DNA of 64,000 nt, taken from the NCBI RefSeq assembly GCF_004001045.1, contig NZ_BIMK01000030.1, forward strand, positions 62,001-126,000, read 5' to 3'. Each line of letters starts with the position of its first letter. The first letter of the stretch is position 1. Shown piece after piece: positions 15,985-24,724 of this stretch. This DNA is from Paenibacillus chibensis. Its GTDB lineage: Bacteria; Bacillota; Bacilli; Paenibacillales; Paenibacillaceae. Below the pieces are notes generated by a model. It did not search any database. It was not told the DNA's origin and saw nothing but the letters and a program-made list of their open reading frames with translations. The position numbers and the translations under genes are program-made.

Positions 15985-16986
15985 TTACAGCTTCATGTTG
16001 CTGCTGTGACCTGGAGACAGCTTCGCATCCGGGTCAATATAGACCTTGGCATTATTCACGGCGGTCGGCGCTTCGCCAAATCCGACAGCAATCAGCTTCA
16101 GCTTGCCTGGATAAGTGGTGATATCGCCGGCGGCAAAAATACCCGGAATATTGGTCTCCATTCTCGAATCTACGATGATGGAGTTGGATTCGATCTCAAT
16201 GCCCCAATCGGCGATCGGTCCCAGCGACGACACAAAGCCGAAATTGACGATCACATCATCCACTTCAATGTCCTGCGTTTCTTTGGTCTTAACATGGGTC
16301 AGAGTGACTTTGCTGATCTTGTCATCCCCGTGCAGACCGGTAATTTCCGTAGGGGTCACCACGTTAACCTTCGAATTCATCAGATTCTCGACGCTGTGCT
16401 CATGCGCGCGGAACTTGTCCCGCCGATGGACCAAGGTGACCTGCTCGGCAATCGGCTCCAGCATCAGCGCCCAATCTACCGCCGAGTCGCCTCCGCCTGT
16501 AATAAGGACTTTTCTGCCCCGGAACCGGTTTAAATCATTGACGAAATAATGCAGATTCGATTTCTCGAATCGTTCTGCGCCTTCCACCTCGAGGCGCCGG
16601 GGCTGAAATGCACCGACTCCGGCCGTAATGATGACGGCTTTGGCATGGTATTCGTCCTTGTCTGTGGTGATGACGAAATGACGTTCATCCTTTTTTGTGA
16701 GAGAGGTGACCTTCTCCTCCAGACGGACGTTCGCCTGGAACAGCTCCATTTGCTTGGACAGGTTGTCCACGAGCTCCTGGGCCGTCACTTTCGGGAATCC
16801 GGCAACATCGTAGATGTATTTCTCGGGATACAAGGCGGTAAGCTGGCCGCCCAGCTGAGGCATGCTTTCGATCAGTGTAACGGATGCCTGGCGCATGCCG
16901 CAGTAAAAGGATGCAAACATGCCGGTTGGACCTCCCCCAATAATGAGCAGGTCGGATATTTCAACACTTTCTATATGTGATGTCAT
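15985..16986 (-). CDS. Ferredoxin/flavodoxin-NADP+ reductase, thioredoxin-reductase type (YumC-like)
   Basis: FAD flavoenzyme of 333 residues that exchanges electrons between NADPH and ferredoxin or flavodoxin. The FAD site is LIIGGGPTGMFASFYCGMR near 14-32, with PQLGGQLTALYPEKYIYDV characteristic of YumC-type FNR. The NADPH site is VLITGGGDSAVDWAL near 159-173, and GIFAAGDITTYPGKLKLIA is the C-terminal FAD motif. It lacks the CxxC redox pair of thioredoxin reductase, as expected for this group. GGAGGT lies 11 bases before the ATG. It is a single-gene unit with its own promoter; it fits the surrounding Fe-S and respiratory genes as a source of reduced ferredoxin. Confidence 0.92.
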   Translation of the reverse strand: MTSHIESVEISDLLIIGGGPTGMFASFYCGMRQASVTLIESMPQLGGQLTALYPEKYIYDVAGFPKVTAQELVDNLSKQMELFQANVRLEEKVTSLTKKDERHFVITTDKDEYHAKAVIITAGVGAFQPRRLEVEGAERFEKSNLHYFVNDLNRFRGRKVLITGGGDSAVDWALMLEPIAEQVTLVHRRDKFRAHEHSVENLMNSKVNVVTPTEITGLHGDDKISKVTLTHVKTKETQDIEVDDVIVNFGFVSSLGPIADWGIEIESNSIIVDSRMETNIPGIFAAGDITTYPGKLKLIAVGFGEAPTAVNNAKVYIDPDAKLSPGHSSNMKL

Positions 16987-17034
16987 TGTGTATACACACC
17001 TCCAGCTTGATAATCAAGATCAATAACTCATTTC

Positions 17035-17063
17035 ATTATAATATACCCGTATCGGGCTGGAAA
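17035..17063 (-). promoter_or_regulatory. Promoter of the yumC-like gene
   Basis: On the minus strand, TTTCCA (17063-17058), 17 bp spacer, TATAAT (17040-17035), about 50 bp before the start codon. Confidence 0.6.
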
Positions 17064-17373
17064 GCGGACAGGAAGCTTCCCCGTGGCGAATCCTCGAAAA
17101 CGGCAGGTGGGAAAAACGGATGCCGCCCTTGAAATATGCCCGTATAATCCGGCTTTTGAGGCGGAAAACCGGCCCAAATAAGACTTGATCTTTTGCCGGA
17201 AAGTAGCTATCATTTCAATTGTGCATTACCATCTTTTTGTCGAATTTCAGACATTTTAAGCCTATATTTTGAATATTTATAATTGACCACTGATAAAAGT
17301 TTCCACAGTTGTCAGAATAGATGCGATTCCCGGTCTGCAAGCTACGGAAATCTCCGCACCAGCCTGATAAGTA

Positions 17374-17415
17374 AAGTGTAAATTTTCACAATAAGTTTTG
17401 TAATGTATCACAAAA
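17374..17415 (+). promoter_or_regulatory. Possible Rex-type operators upstream of ndh
   Basis: AAGTGTAAATTTTCACAA (17374-17391) has one perfect TTCACAA half-site of the Rex consensus TTGTGAA-N4-TTCACAA and a degenerate second half. TTTTGTAATGTATCACAAAA (17396-17415) is a 20 bp imperfect palindrome (16 of 20 symmetric). Rex controls NADH dehydrogenase genes in several Bacillota. The assignment is tentative. Confidence 0.35.
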
Positions 17416-17456
17416 TATATAAATATATAAACGAAGGATTTGGAAGGAGCAAGATG

Positions 17457-18650
17457 ATGAGCAACATTCCCAAGATCGTAATCCTTGGCGCGGGATACGC
17501 AGGTATTCTGACAGCACAGCGACTTCAAAAGGAATTAAATTATAATGAAGCTGACGTTACCCTTGTTAATCGGCATGACTACCATTACATTACGACCCAT
17601 TTGCATATGCCGGCGGCAGGGACGGACAGCGTTGAAAATACACGCGTTCCGATTTCGAAGCTGATCGATGAATTCAAGATCGATCTGGTTAAATCATCCG
17701 TTCAGGAAATCCGGCCCCATGAGAAAAAGGTGATCCTTGAGGACGGCACCCTTTCTTACGATTACCTTGTCATTTCCCTGGGCGGCGAATCCGAAACCTT
17801 TGGCATTCCGGGACTGGCGGACTATGCGATGACGATCCGCAGCATCAACTCGGTCCGTCTGATCCGCAAGCATATCGAATACCAGTTTGCCCTGTATAAA
17901 AATGAAAGACATCCGCAGGAACGTCTCAACTTCGTCGTAGGCGGGGCGGGCTTCAGCGGAATCGAGTTCGTGGCAGAGCTCGCGGATCGGATGCCGGAGC
18001 TGTGCAAAGAGTACGACGTGGATCCGAGCCTCGTCAACATTTACAATGTGGAGGCCGCGCCGACTGCGCTGCCGGGATTTGCGCCTGAACTCGTGGAATA
18101 TGCGATGGACGTCCTGAAGAAAAAAGGCGTAACCTTCAAAATCGGCGTCGCGATTCAGGAATGTACGCCGGATGGCGTTATGCTCGCTACGGGCGAAGAG
18201 ATCAAAGCGGCTACGGTCGTATGGACCGGGGGCATCCGCGGCAATCGCATGATCGAAGCCGCCGGCTTTGAGACGGCGCGCGGACGCGTGAAAGTCGATG
18301 AGTACCTGCATGCGCCAGGCCATGATCATATTTATATCATTGGCGACAACGCCCTCGTCTTTAATCCGGAAGGCCGCCCATACCCGCCGACCGCTCAAAT
18401 CGCGATGCAGCAGGGCGTGTGCTGTGCGCATAACATTGTGGCTGCCATTCGAAACCAGCAGCCCCGCAAATTCGTGTATAACAATAAGGGCACCGTTGCT
18501 TCCCTGGGCAAAGGCGAAGGCATTGCCGCCGTCGGCGACAAGCTGATGAAGGGCTGGAAGGCAGCGCAGCTGAAAAAACTCGTCGACATGCGCTACTTAT
18601 TCATTATCGGCGGCATTCCGTTGGTGCTGAAAAAAGGGAAGTTCCTGTAG
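17457..18650 (+). CDS. ndh: Type II NADH dehydrogenase (Ndh, YumB/YjlD-like)
   Basis: Single-subunit, non-proton-pumping NADH:menaquinone oxidoreductase of about 397 residues, peripherally bound to the cytoplasmic membrane. It has FAD site IVILGAGYAGILTAQRL near 6-22, NADH site FVVGGAGFSGIEFVAEL near 160-176, VVWTGGIRGN near 255, and IYIIGDNALVFNPEGRPYPP with PTAQIAMQQG near 290-320, the quinone-side signature of NDH-2. A C-terminal hydrophobic segment (YLFIIGGIPLVLKKGKF) provides membrane contact. Two adjacent ATGs follow GGAAGGAG; the second (17457) has the better 7 bp spacing. The next small gene begins one base after the stop. Confidence 0.95.
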   Translation: MSNIPKIVILGAGYAGILTAQRLQKELNYNEADVTLVNRHDYHYITTHLHMPAAGTDSVENTRVPISKLIDEFKIDLVKSSVQEIRPHEKKVILEDGTLSYDYLVISLGGESETFGIPGLADYAMTIRSINSVRLIRKHIEYQFALYKNERHPQERLNFVVGGAGFSGIEFVAELADRMPELCKEYDVDPSLVNIYNVEAAPTALPGFAPELVEYAMDVLKKKGVTFKIGVAIQECTPDGVMLATGEEIKAATVVWTGGIRGNRMIEAAGFETARGRVKVDEYLHAPGHDHIYIIGDNALVFNPEGRPYPPTAQIAMQQGVCCAHNIVAAIRNQQPRKFVYNNKGTVASLGKGEGIAAVGDKLMKGWKAAQLKKLVDMRYLFIIGGIPLVLKKGKFL

Positions 18651-18651
18651 C

Positions 18652-18903
18652 ATGCGTCACTGCAGCGTTCAGGTGCGCTCACTTTTGACGAGGGATGAGC
18701 TCGACCGCTACAATGCTTTGATGGAAGTCGGGGGCTACCTGGAGGATCAGAACCGCTATGATCTGGTATATCCGGTGCAGAAGGAAATCGATATTCTGAT
18801 ATTGCCGGCCATTGAGAGATTGAAGGAGAAGAGCCGTGACCGCGACCGGGAGACGGCGGAGTTTCTGGAATCCTTGAAGCGGCTGGAGCAGGAAGAAGAA
18901 TAG
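18652..18903 (+). CDS. Hypothetical 83-residue protein coupled to ndh
   Basis: I do not recognise this family. The ATG lies one base after the ndh stop codon, so it is very likely co-transcribed and translationally coupled. The sequence is hydrophilic and mostly helical in character; the middle (YDLVYPVQKEIDILILPAIE) is amphipathic and the last 30 residues are strongly charged (KEKSRDRDRETAEFLESLKR). There are no membrane segments and only one Cys near the N terminus. A strong terminator follows, so this is the end of the ndh unit. Confidence 0.65.
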   Translation: MRHCSVQVRSLLTRDELDRYNALMEVGGYLEDQNRYDLVYPVQKEIDILILPAIERLKEKSRDRDRETAEFLESLKRLEQEEE

Positions 18904-18945
18904 GCAATAGCCTTAAGGGGTTGCCTGATTCGATTCCATTCCATG

Positions 18946-18982
18946 AAAAAGAGCTGTCCCCCGGTCGGGGGACAGCTCTTTT
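18946..18982. terminator. Bidirectional terminator, ndh unit / chdC
   Basis: AAAGAGCTGTCCCC pairs with GGGGACAGCTCTTT, with A's before and T's after, serving both convergent units. Confidence 0.9.
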
Positions 18983-18994
18983 AATTCATTGGAC

Positions 18995-19744
18995 CTATAC
19001 TTTGAGCATTTCTTCAAAGGATTCCGCGGTGAGCAGCGTTCCGACGAAGAAGCTGCCGAATTCGGCAAAACGTGCGCTGACTTCGTCAAATCGCATTTCA
19101 TATACAAGCTTCTTGAATTGAAGGGCATCGTCTGCGAACAGCGTTACTCCCCATTCCCAGTCGTCGAAGCCGACGGAGCCGGTAATGATCTGCTTCACCT
19201 TGCCGGCGTACGAACGGCCGATCAGCCCGTGGCTGCGCATCATATTGCGGCGCTCATCCATATCGAGCATGTACCAGTTATCGTTTTGGTCGCGCTTTTT
19301 GTTCATCGGATAGAAGCAGATATACTGTGTTTTAGGCAGGATCGGCTTGAGGCGCGCAATGACATGCGGATTCTCCATCGGATCGCCGTCGCCCGAGCCT
19401 GCGAGATAATTGCTCAGCTCCACGACGCTTACATAGGAATAAGATTTGGTAGTGAAGCGAGCGAACAGGGTTTTATTGAATGCGGTTTCCACCGCGTTAA
19501 GTTCTTCCAGCGTCTCACGCAGATGCATGATGATGAAATCCGCTTTTTGACCCACAATCGTGTACACGGCGGTGCTGCCTTGGTTGGCCGATTCGACTTC
19601 CGACCATTCTTTCATAAATTCCTGCAGTTCATCGAGCGCCATCGCGCGTTCTTCGTCGTCTGCAGATTTCCAGGCTGTCCAGTTGATGGAACGAAAATCA
19701 TGAAGAGCGTACCAGCCTTCTAAAGTAGATGCTGCTTCGTTCAT
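18995..19744 (-). CDS. chdC: Coproheme decarboxylase ChdC (HemQ)
   Basis: Last enzyme of the coproporphyrin-dependent heme pathway of Gram-positive bacteria; it decarboxylates iron-coproporphyrin III to heme b using peroxide. The length of 249 residues is standard for the chlorite-dismutase-like family. Signature parts are GWYALHDFRSINW at the N terminus, FIIMHLRETLEELN near 90, YICFYPMNKKR near 140-150 (with the catalytic Tyr), MMRSHGLIGRSYAGKVKQII near 167-186 (His being the proximal heme ligand) and DDWEWGVTLFADD. The start ATG has GGGAG about 10 bp upstream. It fits the respiratory context with ctaA and sdh. Confidence 0.95.
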   Translation of the reverse strand: MNEAASTLEGWYALHDFRSINWTAWKSADDEERAMALDELQEFMKEWSEVESANQGSTAVYTIVGQKADFIIMHLRETLEELNAVETAFNKTLFARFTTKSYSYVSVVELSNYLAGSGDGDPMENPHVIARLKPILPKTQYICFYPMNKKRDQNDNWYMLDMDERRNMMRSHGLIGRSYAGKVKQIITGSVGFDDWEWGVTLFADDALQFKKLVYEMRFDEVSARFAEFGSFFVGTLLTAESFEEMLKV

Positions 19745-19986
19745 TTATCGATCACTCCCAAGTTTAGTTGCATTTCTTTCGTCAAACATCTTCTATATAT
19801 TGTATCCAACCCCGGTTGAAAGAGCAAACAAAGTCACAATCTATTCAATTATTGTTCGTTGCTTCGTGACAAATTTTCTAGTAAACTGAACAAAGTGGTA
19901 TATTGGCCTGCATTTCGAGCATGTGAGCGGTTACCGGTGCACAGGATGAATGGCGGGCCAGAGAGAAGAAGAGGTGGGCAGGTTAG

Positions 19987-20283
19987 ATGCAGTTTATTCC
20001 TGTGTTAGTGCTGATGGTTCTATTTTTCGTGATGATGTTCGGGATCGGCTTCATCTTAAATATGCTCATGAAGACGACATGGTTTCCTTCTTATTTATTC
20101 ATCGTCGTTATTTTGCCCCTTGTGGTGTATTCCCTTTGGGATCGTGGTGAAGTATCGTTCCTTGACCATTTGGCGTCCTTCCGTGTCGTAGATTATTTGA
20201 CGGGGGTTGCGGGTCTCGCCGGAGCGGTCATCAGCGGGCTATCCATTCAATCGCTGCGTAAAAGCGGATTTAAAATGTTTTAA
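19987..20283 (+). CDS. YuiB-like small membrane protein
   Basis: Integral membrane protein of 98 residues with about three hydrophobic segments. The N-terminal part LMVLFFVMMFGIGFILNMLM resembles the start of B. subtilis YuiB (FGIGFLLNMLLR). Then follow WFPSYLFIVVILPLVVYSLW, a charged stretch and VVDYLTGVAGLAGAVISGLS. No function is known. YuiB also neighbours yumB in B. subtilis, which supports the assignment. GAGGTGGG lies about 9 bp before the ATG. Confidence 0.75.
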   Translation: MQFIPVLVLMVLFFVMMFGIGFILNMLMKTTWFPSYLFIVVILPLVVYSLWDRGEVSFLDHLASFRVVDYLTGVAGLAGAVISGLSIQSLRKSGFKMF

Positions 20284-20297
20284 AAGAACAACTTTGG

Positions 20298-20325
20298 ACA
20301 GCTCTCCGGAAGGAGGGCTGTTTTG
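20298..20325 (+). terminator. Terminator after yuiB-like gene
   Basis: ACAGCTCTCC (20298-20307) pairs with GGAGGGCTGT (20312-20321) with one G-U pair, followed by TTTTG. Confidence 0.75.
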
Positions 20326-20381
20326 CTTCATATACTGGCGGTATTGTAGGAATAGGCTCGATGTCGAAGGGGGGAGAACGA

Positions 20382-22019
20382 TTGAAAAAAGGCTTGAGCT
20401 TTTCTCTTTTGGCGGTCATGCTGCTGGCGTGCAGCTTTATTTCGCCACAACGGATCTATGCGGACACCGGGCTGATTCCGGTTCGGGAAGCCGTTGAGGC
20501 GCTGGGCGGGAGCGTCATCTGGAGCAAGGAGGATAAAGCGCTGATCGTAACGCTTGGCCGGCTGAAATGGAATATGGCGGTTGGCAGCGGGCTGTCGGTA
20601 TTAAACGGAACGGACTTTGAGCTGGGTCAGCCTGCGGTCATGAGCATGGATCATAAGGTTCGGGTACCGGTCGAATCGTTCCGTCAAGCCCTGAAAATCC
20701 GTATGAAGCAGGATGACGGACAGTGGAAGCCGGATGCGGAGGATACAAGCGGCCTCGGCATGTATTGGATGAGACTGCTGCAGCGGGGCGATTACGATCA
20801 GGCCCGGGGTCTGATGAACGATGCGTTGGCTGCGCTTTTTCCGGCAGATGCGCTGGAGCAATACCGGCATAACCTTGAAGATGCCTATGGTTCGTGGACG
20901 ATGCTGACGTCCAGGTCCGAGGCGAATGATGTACATAGGAACGCCGTCCTGGATTATCAGACCCCGCGCGGGAAAAGCTTCCGGATGGAGCTTCGTTTTG
21001 ATCCGGAGGGCAAGCTGGATGATCTTGCCGTGCTGCATAGCACACCCGATGTGTATCTTCCTCCGGCATACGGCGACCCCGGGCGATATACGGAGCAAAA
21101 GATGACGGTCGGCTCGAAGAGCCTGCCCTTACCCGGCATATTGACTTTACCTGCCGGATCCGGTGGAAAACTGCCGGCGGTTGTTCTGGTCCACGGTTCG
21201 GGGCCGAACGATCAGGATGAATCATCCGGTGGCGGCAAAATGTTTCGGGATATCGCGGTGGGTCTTGCCCAAGAAGGCGTTGCCGTTCTGCGTTACTCCA
21301 AGCGGACATATGAATATCCCAACCGCTCGCTCTTCCCCGAGTTTACGGTGCAGGAGGAGACGATCGAGGATGCGCTGTCCGCGGTCAAGCGGCTGCGGCA
21401 GGACGAACGGATTGATCCGGGCAGGATTTACGTGCTGGGCCACAGTCAAGGGGGCATGCTGGTGCCGACAATCATCCAGGAGGACCTGGACGGCTCCATT
21501 GCCGGTGCGATGCTCCTGTCGGCTCCGTCGGGCTCGCTTGAAGATCTGATGCTGCAGCAGTATCAGGGCATTATGAAGCGCGCCGTCGACAATCATGAGG
21601 CCGCAGCGGAGCTGGAGCGGAAAAAGGCCAAGGTCGATACATGGCAGACGGCGGTGGATCTGCTTCATGACGACGAATATTCGAAGGATAACCTGCCGGC
21701 ACAGTTTCCGCTGCCCAGTGCGTACTGGTGGTATGATATCCGGCGATACAGCGGTCCGCTTATCGCGCGAAGCCAGCATGTTCCGCTGCTTATTCTTCAG
21801 GGGGAGAACGATGTGCAGGTGCCTCCTTCGAGCTTGAAGGTATGGAAGCAGGCGCTTGACTCGAGGACGGATGTTCAGTATAAATCTTATCCCGGACTGA
21901 ATCATATGTATGCCTTGTATGATCGGCCTTCGACCGGCGAGGAATACCGTTTTCCATCCAATATGCCCTGGGAAGTCATACAGGATATCGCGGACTGGAT
22001 TCATTTGGCGGCAAAATAA
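20382..22019 (+). CDS. Exported alpha/beta hydrolase with N-terminal stalk-like domain
   Basis: Secreted or surface hydrolase of about 545 residues. A signal peptide (KKGLSFSLLAVMLLACSF) could be cut by signal peptidase I after RIYA or, at LLAC, by the lipoprotein peptidase. Residues about 28-115 (LIPVREAVEALGGSVIWS, RVPVESFRQAL) look like a copper-amine-oxidase-N/stalk domain as found in many Paenibacillus surface proteins. About 120-225 fits DUF3887. The C-terminal half is an alpha/beta hydrolase with VLVHGSGPNDQDES, nucleophile GHSQGG, acid GENDVQVP and GLNHMY histidine. It starts at TTG 20382, five bases after a GGGGGGAG site; an ATG at 20361 has no such site. The substrate is unknown. 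Confidence 0.85.
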   Translation: MKKGLSFSLLAVMLLACSFISPQRIYADTGLIPVREAVEALGGSVIWSKEDKALIVTLGRLKWNMAVGSGLSVLNGTDFELGQPAVMSMDHKVRVPVESFRQALKIRMKQDDGQWKPDAEDTSGLGMYWMRLLQRGDYDQARGLMNDALAALFPADALEQYRHNLEDAYGSWTMLTSRSEANDVHRNAVLDYQTPRGKSFRMELRFDPEGKLDDLAVLHSTPDVYLPPAYGDPGRYTEQKMTVGSKSLPLPGILTLPAGSGGKLPAVVLVHGSGPNDQDESSGGGKMFRDIAVGLAQEGVAVLRYSKRTYEYPNRSLFPEFTVQEETIEDALSAVKRLRQDERIDPGRIYVLGHSQGGMLVPTIIQEDLDGSIAGAMLLSAPSGSLEDLMLQQYQGIMKRAVDNHEAAAELERKKAKVDTWQTAVDLLHDDEYSKDNLPAQFPLPSAYWWYDIRRYSGPLIARSQHVPLLILQGENDVQVPPSSLKVWKQALDSRTDVQYKSYPGLNHMYALYDRPSTGEEYRFPSNMPWEVIQDIADWIHLAAK

Positions 22020-22098
22020 TCGTCGAAATTTATCGGAGCCGGGATTCCTTTTATGATAGAATAGAGGAAGTCTACGTTACGATGGGAGGAGCCACAAT

Positions 22099-23616
22099 AT
22101 GCATATGAAGAGCCTGCTGCATTTTACGGAGAATCACAGGTACTGCGTTTACCGCGATTTTTGCTTAAGCAGCCTGGACGGCAGAATGCTCAGCTCAGTC
22201 TATCAGCCCATGGTCGGAGCCTTCGCTATCAGTTTATATCATCTGCTGTTCCAGCAGATTCCTATAGAAAAGTTGGGATATTCGCCGCTTGAGCAGCAGC
22301 GCCGCCTGTTTTTGACCTTGGGGCTGGAGCCGAGCGAAAAGGGCCGCAAGTTTCTGATTGAGCAGGCCTCGCTGCTGGAGGCGGTCGGACTTTTGCAAAC
22401 CTGCCGGATGTACATGCCGGAGCATGAAGATTACATTTATGAATATGAGCTTCAGCAGCCGCTTTCGCCTGCCGAGTTTTTCAATACTCAGCACTTGACG
22501 CTGCTGCTGCGCGATAAAATAGGTAAGTTCGCCGTCCTGTCGCTCCGCGAGGAGCTGTGGTCGAGGGAGCCCGAGGAATTTGCCGAAGCGGCCGCCGGCC
22601 ATAAGGAGAATATCTCACGGGCCTTTTACGACATTTTTGAACTCAATACGCATGTCATCGATTACGAGCTGGAGCAGGCCCTCTCCGAAGTATCCACGGC
22701 AAGGCAGCCTGGGGTAAGGCTGCCCGATCAAGAGGAAACGCTGAATTATGCCGACATTATTCTCCGTTTTCCGAAGGACTCGGTCAACCGTGAGCATGTC
22801 GAGAAGCTCCGGTTTAATCATGAGCAGATGGGGATCATCAATTACGTGGTGAATAAGTATGAGCTCTCCGTGCAGGATCTGTGCCGGCTGCTGGATGAGG
22901 ACGGCGTGTTCGCCGCCGATAGCAGCATTGCGCTCGACGAGCTTCAGCGGAACGCCAATCTCCATTTCCGGCAGGGCAAGCGCCGCCAGGAGCAGCGCGA
23001 GGTCTATGCCGCCAAGGTGGTATCGATCCGCCAGAGCGAGGAAACCCAGGACCCGGCACCGCTGGAGCATGCCGTCGAAATGGAATATTACGTGGATGTG
23101 CCTGTCCAGTTTCAATCGAAATGCGATATCCACCAATATAATATGATGCTCCGCAATGAGCCGTATACGAAGCTGCTGAAGACCTTTTTTCCCGGATCGA
23201 TTCCGGATAACTTTCTGGATATTTTCGATAAAATCGACCACAGCTACAAGCTGCCGGGAGAAGTCATCAACGTACTCATCCATTATTTAATGTCTCTACT
23301 GACGTCAGGCGGCAATGAGCAGCGGATTAACCGTAATTTTGTCGAAGCGATCGCATCGAACATGCTGTTGAAGCAGGTCAATTCGTACGAAAAAGCCGTT
23401 CAATATATTCGGGATCAGTCCAAGGTAAAAGGGAAGCAGGCAGCCGCCTCAGGGAACGCAAGAACCCGTACATACGGCAGCAAGTCGGTACGAATGAAGC
23501 CGGAAATCCCGATCGCCCAGGAAAGCCATGCGATGGACGCGGTCAGCGAGGAAGAGTTTGAAGCTATGCTGCGCATGGCGGCCGAAATGCAGGCGAGCAA
23601 GAAAAAGGGAGTTTAA
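22099..23616 (+). CDS. dnaB: Replication initiation/membrane attachment protein DnaB
   Basis: Bacillota-type DnaB (not the DnaB helicase), 505 residues. With DnaD and DnaI it loads the replicative helicase DnaC at the origin and at restart sites, and it associates with the membrane. The N-terminal DnaB domain is recognisable from YCVYRDFCLSSLDGRMLSSV near 16-35 and YQPMVGAFAISLYHLL. The C-terminal DnaD-like domain includes PDNFLDIFDKIDHSYKLPGE near 375-394 and VINVLIHYLM. A Lys/Arg-rich tail follows. dnaI lies 49 bp downstream with its own ribosome binding site; the pair is conserved across Bacillota. nrdR, often upstream in Bacillus, is not here. Confidence 0.93.
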   Translation: MHMKSLLHFTENHRYCVYRDFCLSSLDGRMLSSVYQPMVGAFAISLYHLLFQQIPIEKLGYSPLEQQRRLFLTLGLEPSEKGRKFLIEQASLLEAVGLLQTCRMYMPEHEDYIYEYELQQPLSPAEFFNTQHLTLLLRDKIGKFAVLSLREELWSREPEEFAEAAAGHKENISRAFYDIFELNTHVIDYELEQALSEVSTARQPGVRLPDQEETLNYADIILRFPKDSVNREHVEKLRFNHEQMGIINYVVNKYELSVQDLCRLLDEDGVFAADSSIALDELQRNANLHFRQGKRRQEQREVYAAKVVSIRQSEETQDPAPLEHAVEMEYYVDVPVQFQSKCDIHQYNMMLRNEPYTKLLKTFFPGSIPDNFLDIFDKIDHSYKLPGEVINVLIHYLMSLLTSGGNEQRINRNFVEAIASNMLLKQVNSYEKAVQYIRDQSKVKGKQAAASGNARTRTYGSKSVRMKPEIPIAQESHAMDAVSEEEFEAMLRMAAEMQASKKKGV

Positions 23617-23665
23617 CGCACGCGCAACACGCTGCGCGGGTGGTCTGAAAGGAGGGGAATGAAGC

Positions 23666-24622
23666 ATGGAATCACTCGGCCAGGTATTAAAGCAGATGAA
23701 GGGGCCGTCCTTTATACAAAGATCGCAGGCGATCTTGAAGGACCTGATGAACGATCCGATCGTGAAGGAGCTCCAGGCGGAGCATCCGGAGATCGACGAC
23801 GCCTTGCTTCGCGCCAACCTGCCCCGTCTCTACCAATATGTGAACGATCGCAGGCATTGCGGGAATTGCCCGGGCCTGGACCGTTGTCCGAATGATTTTC
23901 AAGGTCATTTCAGCAAGCTGGAGGCCAGGGAAGCGAACGGACAGATGGAGCTGGTGGAACGGAAAGCGGCATGCTCCCTCCAGATGGCGCGTCAGAACGA
24001 AGACAGCATCAAAAAGCGCATCCGCAGCTTTTACGTGGATGAACGCGCGCTGGAGGAAGGATACAACGAAGTCGAAATCATGGGTAAAGACCGTCTGCGC
24101 GCTCCCGCGGTAAACCAGGTGTTCCGTTACATCCGCGAGGTCAAGGAGAACGGGCTCACGCCTCAAGGGCTGTACTTGTACGGCTCGTTCGGTACGGGCA
24201 AGACGTTCCTGATGAGCTATCTGCTGCATGAGCTTGCGATCGGCGGATACACGGGCGTGATCGTCTACATGCCGGATTTCGTCGAGGATTTGAAATCGAT
24301 GATTCAGGACAGCGATAAGCTGAAGGAAACGGTCGATGTCATGAAAAATTGCGACCTGCTTATTTTCGACGACATCGGGGCGGAGAATTTGAGCCCTTGG
24401 GTACGGGATCACGTGCTTGGAGCCATTCTCAATTTCAGAATGAACCGGAAGCCGACCTTTTACACCTCCAATTATGATCTTGCGAGTCTGGAGAAGCATC
24501 TGAGCTTCACCAGCAAGGACGGCGAGGAGATGCACAAGGGACAGCGTCTGATGGACCGGATATCTCCGTTTGTGGATATCGTGCATCTGCACGGGGAGAA
24601 CCAGCGGCGAAGCCGGACTTAG
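23666..24622 (+). CDS. dnaI: Primosomal helicase loader DnaI
   Basis: AAA+ ATPase of 318 residues that loads the replicative helicase. An N-terminal domain carries a zinc-binding cysteine group (HCGNCPGLDRCPND near 69-82). The AAA+ domain has Walker A GSFGTGKT at about 173-180, Walker B LLIFDDIGAE near 233 and the sensor region FYTSNYDLASLE. GGAGGGG lies about 9 bp before the ATG. It follows dnaB in the same direction and the unit is closed by a strong terminator. Confidence 0.95.
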   Translation: MESLGQVLKQMKGPSFIQRSQAILKDLMNDPIVKELQAEHPEIDDALLRANLPRLYQYVNDRRHCGNCPGLDRCPNDFQGHFSKLEAREANGQMELVERKAACSLQMARQNEDSIKKRIRSFYVDERALEEGYNEVEIMGKDRLRAPAVNQVFRYIREVKENGLTPQGLYLYGSFGTGKTFLMSYLLHELAIGGYTGVIVYMPDFVEDLKSMIQDSDKLKETVDVMKNCDLLIFDDIGAENLSPWVRDHVLGAILNFRMNRKPTFYTSNYDLASLEKHLSFTSKDGEEMHKGQRLMDRISPFVDIVHLHGENQRRSRT

Positions 24623-24651
24623 TAGAAGCTATAGCTCCCGTAAGGCATTGA

Positions 24652-24698
24652 AAAAAGCCTGACCTACAGCCGAATCGGCGGTAAGGTCAGGCTTTTTG
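24652..24698. terminator. Bidirectional terminator, dnaI / YqzM-like gene
   Basis: AAAAGCCTGACCT pairs with AGGTCAGGCTTTT around an 18-base loop; A's before and T's after make it usable from both sides. Confidence 0.85.
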
Positions 24699-24724
24699 GG
24701 TTTGAGCTCACCCGCAAGTTTCTG

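Larger units (their letters stand above)
16987..17456. other. Divergent intergenic region, yumC-like / ndh
   Basis: About 470 bp, AT-rich toward the right. Left part: yumC promoter. Right part (17374-17415): two near-palindromes close to ndh that could be operators. No supported gene or structured RNA was recognised in the middle. Confidence 0.4.
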
